This document shows, piece by piece, positions 19,795 through 30,878 of a stretch of 64,000 nucleotides of DNA (the stretch's first letter is position 1; each line of letters opens with the position of its first letter). This DNA comes from Chitinophaga pinensis (GTDB lineage: Bacteria > Bacteroidota > Bacteroidia > Chitinophagales > Chitinophagaceae). The stretch lies in the NCBI GenBank assembly GCA_945865645.1, contig CAMBEI010000006.1:1-64000 (forward strand), given 5' to 3'. A model generated the notes under the pieces. That model was not told the DNA's origin. It did no database searches and was given only the letters and a program-made list of their open reading frames with translations. The position numbers were made by a program, and so were the translations under genes.

Positions 19795-20064
19795 TTACCA
19801 GCTTGCTTTTGTTATGCCTGGTATTTTTCCCTGCAATGCCATATCACGAAACATATTTCTGGATAACCCAAAATGTCTCATATATCCTCTTGGGCGGCCT
19901 GTTAGCTGACAACGGTTTTTTAAACGTACTGGAGATGCGTTCTTTGGTAATAAATCCAAAGCTGCATAATCTCCAGCTGCTTTTAAAGCTGCTCTTTTTT
20001 CTGCATACTTCGCAACCATTACTTCACGCTTTCTCTGCCTGGCTTCAATTGATTTTTTTGCCAT
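19795..20064 (-). CDS. rpsN: 30S ribosomal protein S14 (zinc-independent, C- form)
   Basis: [29 protein letters not shown]...[43 protein letters not shown]; no CxxC...CxxC. Confidence 0.98.
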   Translation of the reverse strand: MAKKSIEARQRKREVMVAKYAEKRAALKAAGDYAALDLLPKNASPVRLKNRCQLTGRPRGYMRHFGLSRNMFRDMALQGKIPGITKASW

Positions 20065-20076
20065 AATATTTTATAA

Positions 20077-20643
20077 TTATTTCTTTATGTTTTTAAAAGG
20101 CATTCCCAATTCTTTAAGCAATTCAAATGCTTCTTCATTAGTACTGGCTGTTGTTACAAAAGTGATATCTAAACCGGTAATTTTATTTACTTTATCAATA
20201 TCAATTTCCGGAAAAATGATTTGCTCTGTAACACCTAATGTGTAATTTCCACGGCCATCAAACGACTTATCGTTAATCCCTTTAAAATCACGTACACGAG
20301 GTAAAGACACAGAAACTAATCTATCTAAAAATTCGTACATTTTAACTCCACGTAGGGTGACTCTTGCACCAATGGGCATATCCTTACGCAATTTAAAATT
20401 TGAAATATCTTTTTTCGACATGGTTGCTACAGCTTTTTGACCAGTTATATTTGATAACTCATCAATAGCAATATCAATCAGTTTCTTATCTGTTACAGCA
20501 CCATTTACACCACGATTTAAGCAAATCTTGGTTAATTTAGGGGCTTGCATTACAGTTTTATAACTGAATGTTTTCATTAAAGCAGGTACAACCTCTTGTT
20601 TGTATTTATCTGCTAGCCTTGGCGTGTTAATTTTTGTGCTCAT
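20077..20643 (-). CDS. rplE: 50S ribosomal protein L5
   Basis: [66 protein letters not shown]. Confidence 0.98.
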   Translation of the reverse strand: MSTKINTPRLADKYKQEVVPALMKTFSYKTVMQAPKLTKICLNRGVNGAVTDKKLIDIAIDELSNITGQKAVATMSKKDISNFKLRKDMPIGARVTLRGVKMYEFLDRLVSVSLPRVRDFKGINDKSFDGRGNYTLGVTEQIIFPEIDIDKVNKITGLDITFVTTASTNEEAFELLKELGMPFKNIKK

Positions 20644-20981
20644 TATTTGATTACCTCCCCTGATTTTTTAGCGATTCTTACTAGTTTACCGTTTTCTCTG
20701 GTTCTTTTAATTTTAGTTGGTCCACCTACTTTAGCATCCCAAAGCATTACATTACTGATAGCAATTGGGGCTTCAATTTTAACAATACCACCTTTGGTAT
20801 TTTGAGATGTTGGCTTGGTATGTTTGGTTACAATATTTACACCTTCTACCAATACCCGGTTTTTTTCTGAAATTATTTCCAACACTTTACGTGGCTTTTT
20901 TAAATCCTTATCTTCACCAGTAATTACTACTACCGTGTCGCCTTTTTTAATGTTAAACTTTGGTTTAAATCTTATACTCAT
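20643..20981 (-). CDS. rplX: 50S ribosomal protein L24
   Basis: [65 protein letters not shown]. Confidence 0.98.
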   Translation of the reverse strand: MSIRFKPKFNIKKGDTVVVITGEDKDLKKPRKVLEIISEKNRVLVEGVNIVTKHTKPTSQNTKGGIVKIEAPIAISNVMLWDAKVGGPTKIKRTRENGKLVRIAKKSGEVIK

Positions 20982-21039
20982 TTTGTTTTATTTTTTAATC
21001 TGCAAATTTGCAAATTCACACATTTATTCTTAACAATTT

Positions 21040-21408
21040 TTATAATACTTCTGGAGCTAATGAAATGATCTTCATGTATCCTTTATCTCTTAACTCACGA
21101 GCCACGGGCCCAAAAATACGTGTGCCTCTTGGTTCGTCAGATGCATTTAATAATACAACTGCATTGTCATCAAAACGAATGTAAGAACCATCTTTACGAC
21201 GTAATTTATTTTTTGTTCTTACAATAACTGCTTTACTAACAGTCCCTTTTTTAACACCACCTGCAGGCATCGCATCTTTTACAGTAACAACTATTTTATC
21301 CCCTATTCTTGCATAGTCTTGTCCACTATTACCCAGTACACGTATACATAGTACTTCTTTTGCACCACTATTGTCTGCTACATTTAGTCTGCTCTCTTGT
21401 TGTATCAT
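21040..21408 (-). CDS. rplN: 50S ribosomal protein L14
   Basis: [29 protein letters not shown]...[24 protein letters not shown]. Confidence 0.99.
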   Translation of the reverse strand: MIQQESRLNVADNSGAKEVLCIRVLGNSGQDYARIGDKIVVTVKDAMPAGGVKKGTVSKAVIVRTKNKLRRKDGSYIRFDDNAVVLLNASDEPRGTRIFGPVARELRDKGYMKIISLAPEVL

Positions 21409-21522
21409 TTTATTTCTATTTTAGATTTTAGGTGTTAGATTTACTTTAACCCAAAACAATATTTAATTCCCTTAACAGATATTGCGCTTTTAATAAAATC
21501 AAAAACTGTATTTTGAAATATT

Positions 21523-21777
21523 TTATTTCACTTTTTCAATTACTTCTACTAATCTCCAACGCTTTGTTTTACTCAAAGGGCGTGACTCCATAATTTTTAC
21601 GGTATCGCCAATGCTACACTCATTTTTTTCATCATGAGCATGAAACTTGGTAGATTTTTTTACGAACTTACCATAAAGCGGATGCTTTACTTTACGTTCT
21701 ACACTAATGGTAATGGTCTTATCCATTTTATTGCTGGATACCACACCTAACTTCGTTTTTCTTAAATTTCTTTCCAC
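21523..21777 (-). CDS. rpsQ: 30S ribosomal protein S17
   Basis: [77 protein letters not shown]. Confidence 0.99.
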   Translation of the reverse strand: MERNLRKTKLGVVSSNKMDKTITISVERKVKHPLYGKFVKKSTKFHAHDEKNECSIGDTVKIMESRPLSKTKRWRLVEVIEKVK

Positions 21778-21801
21778 TTTAGTTACTTTTTTATGGATTA
21801 A

Positions 21802-22011
21802 TTAAACCCCTGCTTGTACTTTTTTTAATGCCGTTTTTAACCTGGCTATATCTCTTCTTAATGAGCGAATGCTTTGCGGATTCTCCAATGGAGAAATAGC
21901 ATGAGCAAATGAAAGCTTCTTCATACGTAATTCATCTTCAGTAATCTTAGCTTTCAGATCAGACTCATTTAATTCTTTCAGGCTATTTAAAAAATCAACT
22001 TTCTTTAACAT
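21802..22011 (-). CDS. rpmC: 50S ribosomal protein L29
   Basis: Size, position and LKELNESDLKAKITEDELRMKKLSFAHAISPLENPQSIRSLRRDIARLKTAL. Confidence 0.96.
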   Translation of the reverse strand: MLKKVDFLNSLKELNESDLKAKITEDELRMKKLSFAHAISPLENPQSIRSLRRDIARLKTALKKVQAGV

Positions 22012-22043
22012 TGTTATTCTATTTGATAATTTCTGTAATCAAT

Positions 22044-22463
22044 TTATCCTTTGTAATCGTGACGAATCACAAATTTTGTTTGTATTGGTAGTTTTTGTGC
22101 TGCTAAAGCAAATGCTTCTTTAGCCACTTGTTGCGATACACCGTCGCACTCAAACAAAATTCTTCCTGGCTGTACAATAGCTGCCCAACCTTCTGGATTA
22201 CCTTTACCCTTACCCATCCTTACTTCGGCGGGCTTTGCAGTAACCGGTTTATCAGGAAAAATTCTAATCCACACATTTCCTTCACGTTTCATATGGCGTG
22301 TTAATGCCTGACGAGCACTCTCAATTTGACGGCTGCTCATCCAAACACTATCCATAGCTTTTAATCCAAAAGTTCCAAAAGCAAGGGTAGCACCACGTTT
22401 GGTATCTCCCTTCATTCTTCCTTTTTGTGATTTCCTGTGTTTACTTCTTTTTGGTGATAACAT
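22044..22463 (-). CDS. rplP: 50S ribosomal protein L16
   Basis: [36 protein letters not shown]...[23 protein letters not shown]. Confidence 0.99.
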   Translation of the reverse strand: MLSPKRSKHRKSQKGRMKGDTKRGATLAFGTFGLKAMDSVWMSSRQIESARQALTRHMKREGNVWIRIFPDKPVTAKPAEVRMGKGKGNPEGWAAIVQPGRILFECDGVSQQVAKEAFALAAQKLPIQTKFVIRHDYKG

Positions 22464-22595
22464 CTTAGTATAATTTGCTAATTCGATAATGTGCTAATGT
22501 GCTAATTTTCACACCAAACACCATTCTATTATTGTTATTCATTTTTTGCTGAAGCAATTAAAAACATGTGTATTTTGCAACCAGCGAAATTATTT

Positions 22596-23381
22596 TTATC
22601 TTCTTCCACCACCGCCACGATTTCCACCGCCACCGCCTCTTCTATCTCCACCACCACCGCGTCTGTCGTCTCTTCTTTCAAATCCTCCTGGCCTATTTTC
22701 TCCAATTTCCTTTCCACCACCTGCAACAACATTTGGATTTAAATCACGCTTACCCAAAACCTCTCCTTTACAAATCCAAACCTTAATACCTATTTTACCA
22801 TAAACAGTTAGTGCAAATACATTAGCATAATCAATATCCATACGTAAAGTATGTAATGGAGTGCGCCCTTGCTTAATTTCTTCGCTACGTGCAATCTCTG
22901 CACCACCTAAACGACCACCTACTTTTACTTTTATTCCTTCGGCACCCATGCGCAGTGCAGAAGCTATAGACATTTTAATAGCTCTTTTATAGTTGATACG
23001 ATTTTCCAACTGGCGGGCAATAGTATCAGCTACAATGTTAGCATCTAACTCCGGACGGCGAATTTCTAAAATGTTGATCTGCACATCATCTTTACCACAC
23101 AATTTCTTTAACTCTTCTTTAATTCTATCCACTTCCCCACCACCCTTTCCAATGATAATACCTGGCTTAGATGTATGAATGGTAACAATTAACTTATTAA
23201 GCGTTCGCTCAATAACAATTTTAGAAATACCTCCCTTATTGATACGAGCATTAAGGTAATTTCTGATTTTATTATCTTCGATTAACTTTTTTGGATATTC
23301 CGTTTTGCTGGCAAACCAGTTGCTATCCCATCCACGGATGATTCCTAATCTTAAGCCTATCGGATTTGTTTTTTGACCCAT
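22596..23381 (-). CDS. rpsC: 30S ribosomal protein S3 with Arg/Gly-rich C-terminal extension
   Basis: [24 protein letters not shown]... [20 protein letters not shown]...; tail [41 protein letters not shown]. Confidence 0.98.
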   Translation of the reverse strand: MGQKTNPIGLRLGIIRGWDSNWFASKTEYPKKLIEDNKIRNYLNARINKGGISKIVIERTLNKLIVTIHTSKPGIIIGKGGGEVDRIKEELKKLCGKDDVQINILEIRRPELDANIVADTIARQLENRINYKRAIKMSIASALRMGAEGIKVKVGGRLGGAEIARSEEIKQGRTPLHTLRMDIDYANVFALTVYGKIGIKVWICKGEVLGKRDLNPNVVAGGGKEIGENRPGGFERRDDRRGGGGDRRGGGGGNRGGGGRR

Positions 23382-23406
23382 GTTATTGGTTACTTCTTTT
23401 GATTAA

Positions 23407-23754
23407 TTAATTTTTAATTCCTTTTTGATCTACTACTACAGTTACATGATTACTACGTTTGCGAACCCTGTACCCACGACCTTGTGGTGCCGGGCGCATA
23501 CGCTTGATAACCCTCGCAGCATCTACCATTATTGTTTTAACTACCAGTGTACTTTCGTCGCCTGATTCATTTTTCTGTTTCCAGTTATTAATGGCAGATA
23601 ATACCAATTTACGTAAAGGCACAGCCGGATGTTTAGGATTGTGTTCTAAAACGGCTAATGCCTTTTCAACCTCCATGCCACGTATCAAATCAACCAGCAA
23701 ACGCATTTTGCGTGGCGATGTGGGGTAATTGTTCAATTTTGCTACTGCTTCCAT
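23407..23754 (-). CDS. rplV: 50S ribosomal protein L22
   Basis: [52 protein letters not shown]...[22 protein letters not shown]. Confidence 0.98.
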   Translation of the reverse strand: MEAVAKLNNYPTSPRKMRLLVDLIRGMEVEKALAVLEHNPKHPAVPLRKLVLSAINNWKQKNESGDESTLVVKTIMVDAARVIKRMRPAPQGRGYRVRKRSNHVTVVVDQKGIKN

Positions 23755-23831
23755 TGTTTATTTTATGTTTAGAAAGTTTAGAAAAGTTTAGTGGTTTAAT
23801 TTTTGGCCACGCTGCTTTTTGAACATTTCAA

Positions 23832-24104
23832 TTACGATATTTTTTTACTTGAGTGTCCTCTAAAGTTACGGGTTGGTGCAAATTCTCCTAATTTATGACC
23901 TACCATAAATTCTGTTACATACACCGGAATAAATTTATTCCCATTATGAACTGCAAAAGTTTGTCCTACAAAATCAGGCGTAATTGTACTTCTACGACTC
24001 CAAGTTTTAATAACACCTTTTTTACTTTTCCCTTCAATCATCGCAGCAACTTTAGCATCAAGCTTAGCTTCTACGTAAGGTCCTTTTTTTAATGAACGAG
24101 CCAT
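23832..24104 (-). CDS. rpsS: 30S ribosomal protein S19
   Basis: [22 protein letters not shown]...[52 protein letters not shown]. Confidence 0.99.
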   Translation of the reverse strand: MARSLKKGPYVEAKLDAKVAAMIEGKSKKGVIKTWSRRSTITPDFVGQTFAVHNGNKFIPVYVTEFMVGHKLGEFAPTRNFRGHSSKKIS

Positions 24105-24168
24105 GTTTTCTTTTTAGTTGTTGATTTTTTTTCGCAATAACGAAAAACATTTTAACAATGATTAATGT

Positions 24169-25011
24169 TTATTTATTTGGTAATTTCTTACCGTTTCTTC
24201 TAGTGATAATCATTTTGTCGGAACCTTTTCCTCTTGTACGTGTAATCTGTCCTTTTGCGTATTTACCTTTACGGCTACGTGGATGACCTCCCGAAGCTCT
24301 ACCTTCACCTCCACCCATTGGGTGATCTACAGGATTCATCGCTACCGCCCTTGTTCTTGGTCGAATACCTTTCCAACGGTTACGACCTGCTTTACCCATA
24401 CTCTCCAAACTGTGATCGCTATTACTAACAACACCAACGGTTGCATAACACTTAATCAATACTTTTCTCAACTCGCCACTTGGCATTTTTAATATCGCGT
24501 ATTTTTCTTCTTTGTTACTTAACTGAGCCGATGTACCTGCACTACGTACAAGTATTCCACCTTGCCCTGGCTGCATTTCAATATTGTGCACATTAGTACC
24601 CAATGGCATATTCTTAAACATCAATGCATTTCCTAATTCCGGTGCAACGGCATCACCACTTATTACTGTTTGTCCAACTTGTAATCCTTGAGGTGCAATT
24701 ATATATCGCTTTTCTCCATCAGCATAATTCAATAGTGCTATAAAAGCAGTGCGATTAGGATCATACTCAATCGTTTTAACAATAGCAGGAATATCTTTCT
24801 TACTTCTTTTAAAATCAATAACACGGTACATGGTTTTATTTCCTCCACCCATATAGCGCATTGATCTTCTTCCTTGAGCATTACGTCCAGCTGTATTTTT
24901 CTGCTTTTCAAGCAAAGACTTTTCTGGAATATTTGTAGTAATCTCTTCATAAGCATTACCAATTCTCCACCTGGTTCCTGCTGTTGTTGGTTTGTATTTT
25001 CTAAGTGCCAT
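24169..25011 (-). CDS. rplB: 50S ribosomal protein L2
   Basis: [17 protein letters not shown]...[41 protein letters not shown]. Confidence 0.99.
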   Translation of the reverse strand: MALRKYKPTTAGTRWRIGNAYEEITTNIPEKSLLEKQKNTAGRNAQGRRSMRYMGGGNKTMYRVIDFKRSKKDIPAIVKTIEYDPNRTAFIALLNYADGEKRYIIAPQGLQVGQTVISGDAVAPELGNALMFKNMPLGTNVHNIEMQPGQGGILVRSAGTSAQLSNKEEKYAILKMPSGELRKVLIKCYATVGVVSNSDHSLESMGKAGRNRWKGIRPRTRAVAMNPVDHPMGGGEGRASGGHPRSRKGKYAKGQITRTRGKGSDKMIITRRNGKKLPNK

Positions 25012-25069
25012 TTTTAATTTCTTTTATTTGTCAAAACTTTGCGGTGCTGACCACCATTCATTAATTATT

Positions 25070-25372
25070 TTAGATCCCGTTGCCGTACAAATCAATGCTT
25101 TCGCCTTTGGCAATGGTTACAATCGCTTTCTTTTTAGAAGGCTTACGTCCAACTATATATCCAGCTTTTGTGTACTTTGATTTTGCTTTAGAAGGAACAA
25201 CAATAGTATTTACGCTATCTACGGTTACACCATAAAAACTTTCTATCGCTTTCTTTATCTCTAACTTGTTGGCCTTTTTATCCACTACAAAAGAGTAACG
25301 ATTCATTTTTTCTGTTTGCTTGTTCGCTTTTTCAGATAAAATTGGCTTTAATAATACATCAGACAGTTTCAT
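25070..25372 (-). CDS. rplW: 50S ribosomal protein L23
   Basis: LSDVLLKPILSEKANKQTEKMNRYSFVVDKKANKLEIKKAIESFYGVTVDSVNT. Confidence 0.98.
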   Translation of the reverse strand: MKLSDVLLKPILSEKANKQTEKMNRYSFVVDKKANKLEIKKAIESFYGVTVDSVNTIVVPSKAKSKYTKAGYIVGRKPSKKKAIVTIAKGESIDLYGNGI

Positions 25373-25399
25373 TCGTCTTTTAATTTATTAGTTTCTTAA

Positions 25400-26053
25400 T
25401 TAGGCTTCTACGCTTTCTTCACTAAATATTTTTGCAGCGCTTTCGGTTAAAACCAAAACATTTGCATTTAATATGTCATAAGTATTTAAATCACTTAATA
25501 AAGTACCACTAGCAGAGGGTACATTACGTAAGCTCAAATAAAGGTTATCGTTATATTCAGGTATAACAAATAATGTTTTTTTACCTGCAATATTTAGACT
25601 CTTTAAAATGCCTGTAAAAAATGATGTTTTTGGCGCATCCATACTTACATCTTCTAAAACCATTATTGCATTTTCTTTAGCTTTGTAAGCCAATGCACCC
25701 ATTTTAGCTAAATCTTTAACCTTGCGGTTTAATTTAATATCGTACTTGTGTGGTTTTGGACCAAATACAGTACCACCGCCTTTATACAAAGGATTACGCA
25801 GATTACCTTTACGGGCTCCGCCAGTTCCTTTTTGTTTGTGTAATTTCTTAGACGACCCTTTTACTTCGGCACGAGTTTTAACCTTGTGCGATCCCTGACG
25901 TTGTGCTCCCTGATATTGCTTTACAGCCAGGTAAATAACGTGGTCATTAGGTTCAATACCGAATATCTCTTCCGGTAACTCAACCGTTCTGCCGGTCTTC
26001 TTTCCTTCAATATTTAATACATCTACTTGCATTGTGCTTTTTTTATTGGCCAA
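25400..26053 (-). CDS. rplD: 50S ribosomal protein L4
   Basis: KTRAEVKGSSKKLHKQKGTGGARKGNLRNPLYKGGGTVFGPKPHKYDIKLNRKVKDLA. Confidence 0.98.
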   Translation of the reverse strand: MANKKSTMQVDVLNIEGKKTGRTVELPEEIFGIEPNDHVIYLAVKQYQGAQRQGSHKVKTRAEVKGSSKKLHKQKGTGGARKGNLRNPLYKGGGTVFGPKPHKYDIKLNRKVKDLAKMGALAYKAKENAIMVLEDVSMDAPKTSFFTGILKSLNIAGKKTLFVIPEYNDNLYLSLRNVPSASGTLLSDLNTYDILNANVLVLTESAAKIFSEESVEA

Positions 26054-26064
26054 CGGCCGTTTGT

Positions 26065-26682
26065 TTATTTTTGAATTAAAACAATTGAACCGTTATGGCC
26101 CGGAACCGAACCACTAACTAATATGTAATTCTTTTCTGCGAAAATTTTAACCACTTTTAATCCCTTCATAGTTACTCTATCCTGCCCCATACGACCACCC
26201 ATACGCATACCTTTAAATACACGACTAGCATCGGATGAATTACCGATAGAACCCGGAGCTCTTGACCTATCATGCTGTCCATGAGACTGGCCACCAACAC
26301 CTTTAAAACCATGGCGCTTTACAACACCCTGAAAACCTTTACCCTTGGTTGTACCAACTACCTCCACATCATCACCTTCGACAAATATGTCTACAGTGAT
26401 GGTTTCACCAACATGCTTGTCTATTTCGCTATCGCGGATTTCCTGAACGAATTTTTTAGGAGAAGTTTGAGCTTTGGAAAAGTGATTGATTTCCGATTTT
26501 ACGGAATGCTTTTCTTTTTTATCACCAAATGCTATCTGGAGAGCATTGTATCCGTCTGTATCAACGGTTTTCTTTTGTGTAACCACGCATGGACCAGCTT
26601 CAATAATAGTAACAGCAGTTTGCTTGCCACTTGCATCGAAGATACTCGTCATGCCGATTTTTTTACCAATAATACTTTTCAT
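26065..26682 (-). CDS. rplC: 50S ribosomal protein L3
   Basis: MKSIIGKKIGMTSIFD...KGKGFQGVVKRHGFKGVGGQSHGQHDRSRAPGSIGNSSDASRVFKGMRMGGRMG. Confidence 0.99.
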   Translation of the reverse strand: MKSIIGKKIGMTSIFDASGKQTAVTIIEAGPCVVTQKKTVDTDGYNALQIAFGDKKEKHSVKSEINHFSKAQTSPKKFVQEIRDSEIDKHVGETITVDIFVEGDDVEVVGTTKGKGFQGVVKRHGFKGVGGQSHGQHDRSRAPGSIGNSSDASRVFKGMRMGGRMGQDRVTMKGLKVVKIFAEKNYILVSGSVPGHNGSIVLIQK

Positions 26683-26808
26683 TGTATCTTGTTTATATTC
26701 AGCGCTCCTTTTTAAATAAGGAGATGAATGTTCAATATTTTTTTGTTTTAAGAACTTACCTATTGCTTTCCCCCTAATTTCTCAATTACTATTGAGAGGG
26801 GAAGTTCA

Positions 26809-27114
26809 TTAGGCTTTGATCTCAACATCAACACCACTAGGTAAGTCTAACTTACTTAAAGCATCTACCGTACGGCTGCTGCTAGTGTAAATGTCTAATA
26901 AACGCTTATGCGTACAAAGCTGAAACTGCTCACGGGCTTTTTTATTTACGTGAGGCGAACGCAACACGGTAAATATTTTTTTGTGCGTAGGTAAGGGAAT
27001 TGGCCCTGTTACTACTGCTCCCGTACTGCGTACAGTTTTTACAATCTTTTCTGCTGATTTATCAACCAAGTTATGGTCGTAAGACTGCAATTTTATTCTG
27101 ATTCTCTGTGACAT
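26809..27114 (-). CDS. rpsJ: 30S ribosomal protein S10
   Basis: [64 protein letters not shown]. Confidence 0.99.
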   Translation of the reverse strand: MSQRIRIKLQSYDHNLVDKSAEKIVKTVRSTGAVVTGPIPLPTHKKIFTVLRSPHVNKKAREQFQLCTHKRLLDIYTSSSRTVDALSKLDLPSGVDVEIKA

Positions 27115-27440
27115 ATAAAAAGAACTTTTAAAATCCGTTTTTTAATTTGGAGTGCAAAGGTAGGGGTTGATAATTAAATAGCAAAAGAAAGCTTAAAGTT
27201 TTTTTATAAATAATTTTAAAGCTTATTTTATACAGAGTTGGACGAAAATTTGCTAAAAAGCACCATTTTACTGCCTTTCTATAATACAATTACCCTCATT
27301 TTGTACATTTATTAACCATGGCAAATAGTTAAATTGATATTTTATTTATTGCAAATTAAAATTATATTTAAAAACTCAGTAACCAAACTCCGTTTTTTGT
27401 ACCTAATAACATCAAGGTATTTATTTACCTTCGCTGCGTT

Positions 27441-28976
27441 ATGACAGAAAAAATACTCATCCTCGATTTTGGATCTCAATACACACAACTTATTGCCCGT
27501 AGCGTTCGTGAAGCAAAGGTTTATTGTGAAATTATCCCTTATAATAAAGAAATAATTTACGACCCTAGCTTAAAGGGTATTATACTAGGTGGGTCGCCTT
27601 TTTCAGTTAATGAGCCAAATGCATTACAAATTGATATAAAAGCCATCAATGCCAAACTACCCATTTTGGGAATTTGTTATGGTGCACAGCTTACAGCAAA
27701 AACATATGGTGGAAAGGTAGAAAAAAGCGATAAAAGAGAATATGGCCGAGCTATTTTTATGATAAAAAAATCAGATGACCTTTTACAAAATATTTCAACT
27801 ACATCGCAGGTTTGGATGAGCCACAGCGATACTATTAAAGAACTCCCTGCCGGTTTTGAACTATTAGGAACAACGGAAAGTATTCCCGTAGCAGCTTTTA
27901 AGCGTGCAAGCAACAAGGAGCAACCTCTTTATGGATTGCAATTTCACCCCGAAGTATACCATTCTGCTGAAGGCAAAACAATTATAAAAAACTTTTTAGT
28001 AAATATTTGTAAGTGTAGTCAAAACTGGACTGCAGCTCATTTTATTACAGATACCGTTGAAGCTCTAAAAAAACAAATAGGTAATAAAAAAGTAATTATG
28101 GGTTTAAGCGGAGGTGTGGATAGTACCGTTGCCGCTACATTAATACATAAAGCTATTGGCAAAAACCTTTATGGGATATTTGTAGATAATGGGGTCTTGC
28201 GCAAAAACGAATTTGAAGAAGTACTTGAAATTTATAGCAAACTTGGCTTGCATGTAATTGGGATAGATGCAAAAAAACATTTTTATAAAAAACTGGCAGA
28301 CAAAACAGATCCAGAAGAAAAAAGAAAAGCTATTGGAGGTGGTTTTATAGAAATATTTGATGAAGAAGCAAAAAAAATTGAAGGCGTTGAACTACTAGGT
28401 CAGGGTACCATTTATCCCGATGTAATTGAATCTCTATCAGTTTATGGCCCATCTGCAACCATCAAATCTCACCACAATGTAGGCGGTTTACCAGATACAA
28501 TGAAACTTGGATTAGTAGAGCCCTTGAGGTCTTTATTTAAAGATGAGGTAAGACGTGTAGGATTAGAACTAGGTATTCCACATGACATGCTTTTTAGGCA
28601 CCCTTTTCCAGGCCCCGGCCTAGGTATAAGAATACTTGGAGAAGTTACCGAAGAAAAAGTGAGGTTACTCCAAAATGCAGATGCTATATATATTAATGGA
28701 TTAAAAAAACATAACTTATACGCAAGCGTTTGGCAGGCCGGCACTATTCTGTTGCCCGTAAAAAGTGTTGGCGTAATGGGCGATGAAAGAACCTACGAAT
28801 TTACGGTTGTATTAAGAGCCGTTACATCAGTTGATGGCATGACGGCAGACTGGGCGCATTTACCTTATGAATTTTTAGCTGATATTAGTAATGAGATTAT
28901 TAATAATGTACCTGGAATAAATAGAGTGGTATATGATATTAGTAGTAAACCCCCTGCTACAATTGAATGGGAATAA
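27441..28976 (+). CDS. guaA: GMP synthase (glutamine-hydrolysing)
   Basis: [59 protein letters not shown], ...[17 protein letters not shown]. Confidence 0.99.
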   Translation: MTEKILILDFGSQYTQLIARSVREAKVYCEIIPYNKEIIYDPSLKGIILGGSPFSVNEPNALQIDIKAINAKLPILGICYGAQLTAKTYGGKVEKSDKREYGRAIFMIKKSDDLLQNISTTSQVWMSHSDTIKELPAGFELLGTTESIPVAAFKRASNKEQPLYGLQFHPEVYHSAEGKTIIKNFLVNICKCSQNWTAAHFITDTVEALKKQIGNKKVIMGLSGGVDSTVAATLIHKAIGKNLYGIFVDNGVLRKNEFEEVLEIYSKLGLHVIGIDAKKHFYKKLADKTDPEEKRKAIGGGFIEIFDEEAKKIEGVELLGQGTIYPDVIESLSVYGPSATIKSHHNVGGLPDTMKLGLVEPLRSLFKDEVRRVGLELGIPHDMLFRHPFPGPGLGIRILGEVTEEKVRLLQNADAIYINGLKKHNLYASVWQAGTILLPVKSVGVMGDERTYEFTVVLRAVTSVDGMTADWAHLPYEFLADISNEIINNVPGINRVVYDISSKPPATIEWE

Positions 28977-28996
28977 GTTTATAAGATTTAAATATT

Positions 28997-30184
28997 ATGA
29001 ATAAGTTTTTTTTTGGATTTACGTTATTGTTAACAAATTTTAATTCGATAACTGTTTTTGCACAAACAGAGTCATTAAAAAAATCTTCTGTTTATAAAAT
29101 AGGAATTTTTGCACCCCTGTATCTCGACTCAGTTTTTACAAAAAATACATTCAAATACACACAAAGTATTCCTCAGTTTATATCACCTGCTGTTGAATTT
29201 GTACAAGGTGCATTAATAGCACTGGATAGTTTACAAGCAGGGGAAGACTTTATTGATGCAAGCATTTACGACACCAAATCATTTACTGAAAAAATACCTA
29301 CATTAATTCGTAATAAAAAACTAGATAGTCTACAACTTATTATTGGTAGCGTAAAAGATGAGGAATATCTGCAGCTAGCTAATTTTGCATTGCAAAAAAA
29401 TATTCCTTTTATTTCAGTCACTTACCCAAATGTTGCTGGCATAAAAAGTAATCCATTTTTAGTAATTATAAATGCTACGCTAAAATCGCATTGCGAGGCA
29501 ATCTACAGTTACTTACTGCAAAAACACGGAACTGATAAAATTTATCTCTTCCGCCAAAAAGGAACACAGGAAGATATGGTTGCTAATATTTTTAAACAAA
29601 TAAATGAACATGACGGTAAAGCATTATTGTCTATTATTACTTTAAATTTGGACAGTAATTTTAATGTCGATTTTTTAAAATCAAAGTTAGATAGCACCCG
29701 AAAAAACATAATTATTGGAGCTAGCTTAGATGAAACATTTGCAAAAAATATAGTGCCGATCTGTTTTGAATTGAATAAAATTTATCCTATTAAACTTATA
29801 GGAATGCCCAACTGGGATAATTTTTCTTCCTTGTATAATAAAAAAGATTTAATAAATTTCCCCATTTATTTTACCACTTCTTTTTTTACCGAAAAAAACG
29901 ACCTATTTAGCAAATCACTTATTGCCGCTTATTATAAAAAATATAAAGGAAAGCCAACCGACATGGCTTTTAAGGGATATGAATCGGTATATTTATTTAC
30001 AAAACTACTGGCTAAAAATTCCGTCAACTTTATGAGCCACATCAATGATAAAGAAGTGAAAGTATTTTGTGAATATAATTTTAGACCGATAATGCCACCT
30101 AACAATTTTGCTGTACCGGACTATTTTGAAAATAAACATTTATATGTAATTAAAATATTAAATGGGTCTGTTCTAAAGGACTAG
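28997..30184 (+). CDS. Periplasmic-binding-protein (PBP1)-like secreted protein
   Basis: Signal peptide; KIGIFAPLYLDSVF...FVQGALIALDSL...IYDTKSFTEKIP...LIIGSVKDEE type-1 PBP fold pattern. Confidence 0.65.
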   Translation: MNKFFFGFTLLLTNFNSITVFAQTESLKKSSVYKIGIFAPLYLDSVFTKNTFKYTQSIPQFISPAVEFVQGALIALDSLQAGEDFIDASIYDTKSFTEKIPTLIRNKKLDSLQLIIGSVKDEEYLQLANFALQKNIPFISVTYPNVAGIKSNPFLVIINATLKSHCEAIYSYLLQKHGTDKIYLFRQKGTQEDMVANIFKQINEHDGKALLSIITLNLDSNFNVDFLKSKLDSTRKNIIIGASLDETFAKNIVPICFELNKIYPIKLIGMPNWDNFSSLYNKKDLINFPIYFTTSFFTEKNDLFSKSLIAAYYKKYKGKPTDMAFKGYESVYLFTKLLAKNSVNFMSHINDKEVKVFCEYNFRPIMPPNNFAVPDYFENKHLYVIKILNGSVLKD

Positions 30185-30213
30185 TAGTTAATCACTTAAA
30201 ATAGATATAAAAA

Positions 30214-30237
30214 AAGGCAGACTAGAAAGTCTGCCTT
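30214..30237. terminator. Bidirectional terminator hairpin
   Basis: AAGGCAGACT-agaa-AGTCTGCCTT, perfect 10-bp stem between convergent genes. Confidence 0.85.
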
Positions 30238-30254
30238 ACTAATTTATAAAAAAA

Positions 30255-30776
30255 CTAAGTATAAATTAAATATTTGCGCTGAAGTGCATATAATATAATA
30301 AACAACAAGGTAAGTGCAATTACAAAATACATTGTAAAGCCTAAAAATGCAAATGCCCCAATAAATAAACCCTGTGTAAGAAATGGCAACAATTGCCCTA
30401 TTGTATAAAATCTAAAACCTTGTTTCTTTAAATTGCGCATTTGTAAGACTCCATAAAAACAAAACCCTACTGCTATTAATGATAAAACAAAAATGGGTAT
30501 CTTATTTTCGTAAGATTTAGTAAGCACCTTCACGATATTTTCAGGATCCCCTATCAGCACTTTTGTCCAGCCCGGCATATTCACTGAATTCATTTGTTCG
30601 GTAAGCTTATCAATACTATCATACGATTTTTTTGCATTAATAAACCCCCACACAGATGATATTAGTTGAATTGCGCATCCAATAAAACTTAAAATGGTTA
30701 GTACGTTTAAACCAGAAGATAATGGTGGTTTATTGTGCTCATTGTATAAAGTATTATTAGTATTGTCTTGATTCAT
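30255..30776 (-). CDS. Hypothetical membrane protein, about 4 TM segments
   Basis: Hydrophobic segments in 173-aa ORF; no family recognised. Confidence 0.65.
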   Translation of the reverse strand: MNQDNTNNTLYNEHNKPPLSSGLNVLTILSFIGCAIQLISSVWGFINAKKSYDSIDKLTEQMNSVNMPGWTKVLIGDPENIVKVLTKSYENKIPIFVLSLIAVGFCFYGVLQMRNLKKQGFRFYTIGQLLPFLTQGLFIGAFAFLGFTMYFVIALTLLFIILYALQRKYLIYT

Positions 30777-30878
30777 AATTATTATTTTATAACAAAATAA
30801 AGCAATAATTCATCAAATACCCGCAGTTTGTAATTAAGTTAAAAATAATTACTAAAAAATATGAAATGTAAGTAGGTG

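Noticed and set aside
22535-22803. Plus- and minus-strand ORFs with poly-Pro/His/Glu runs over the rpsC end
   Set aside because: Antisense or out-of-frame translations of the GGN-rich S3 tail; low-complexity artefacts.
26272-26715. 147-aa plus-strand ORF antisense to rplC
   Set aside because: Entirely antisense to the L3 gene; no domain resemblance.
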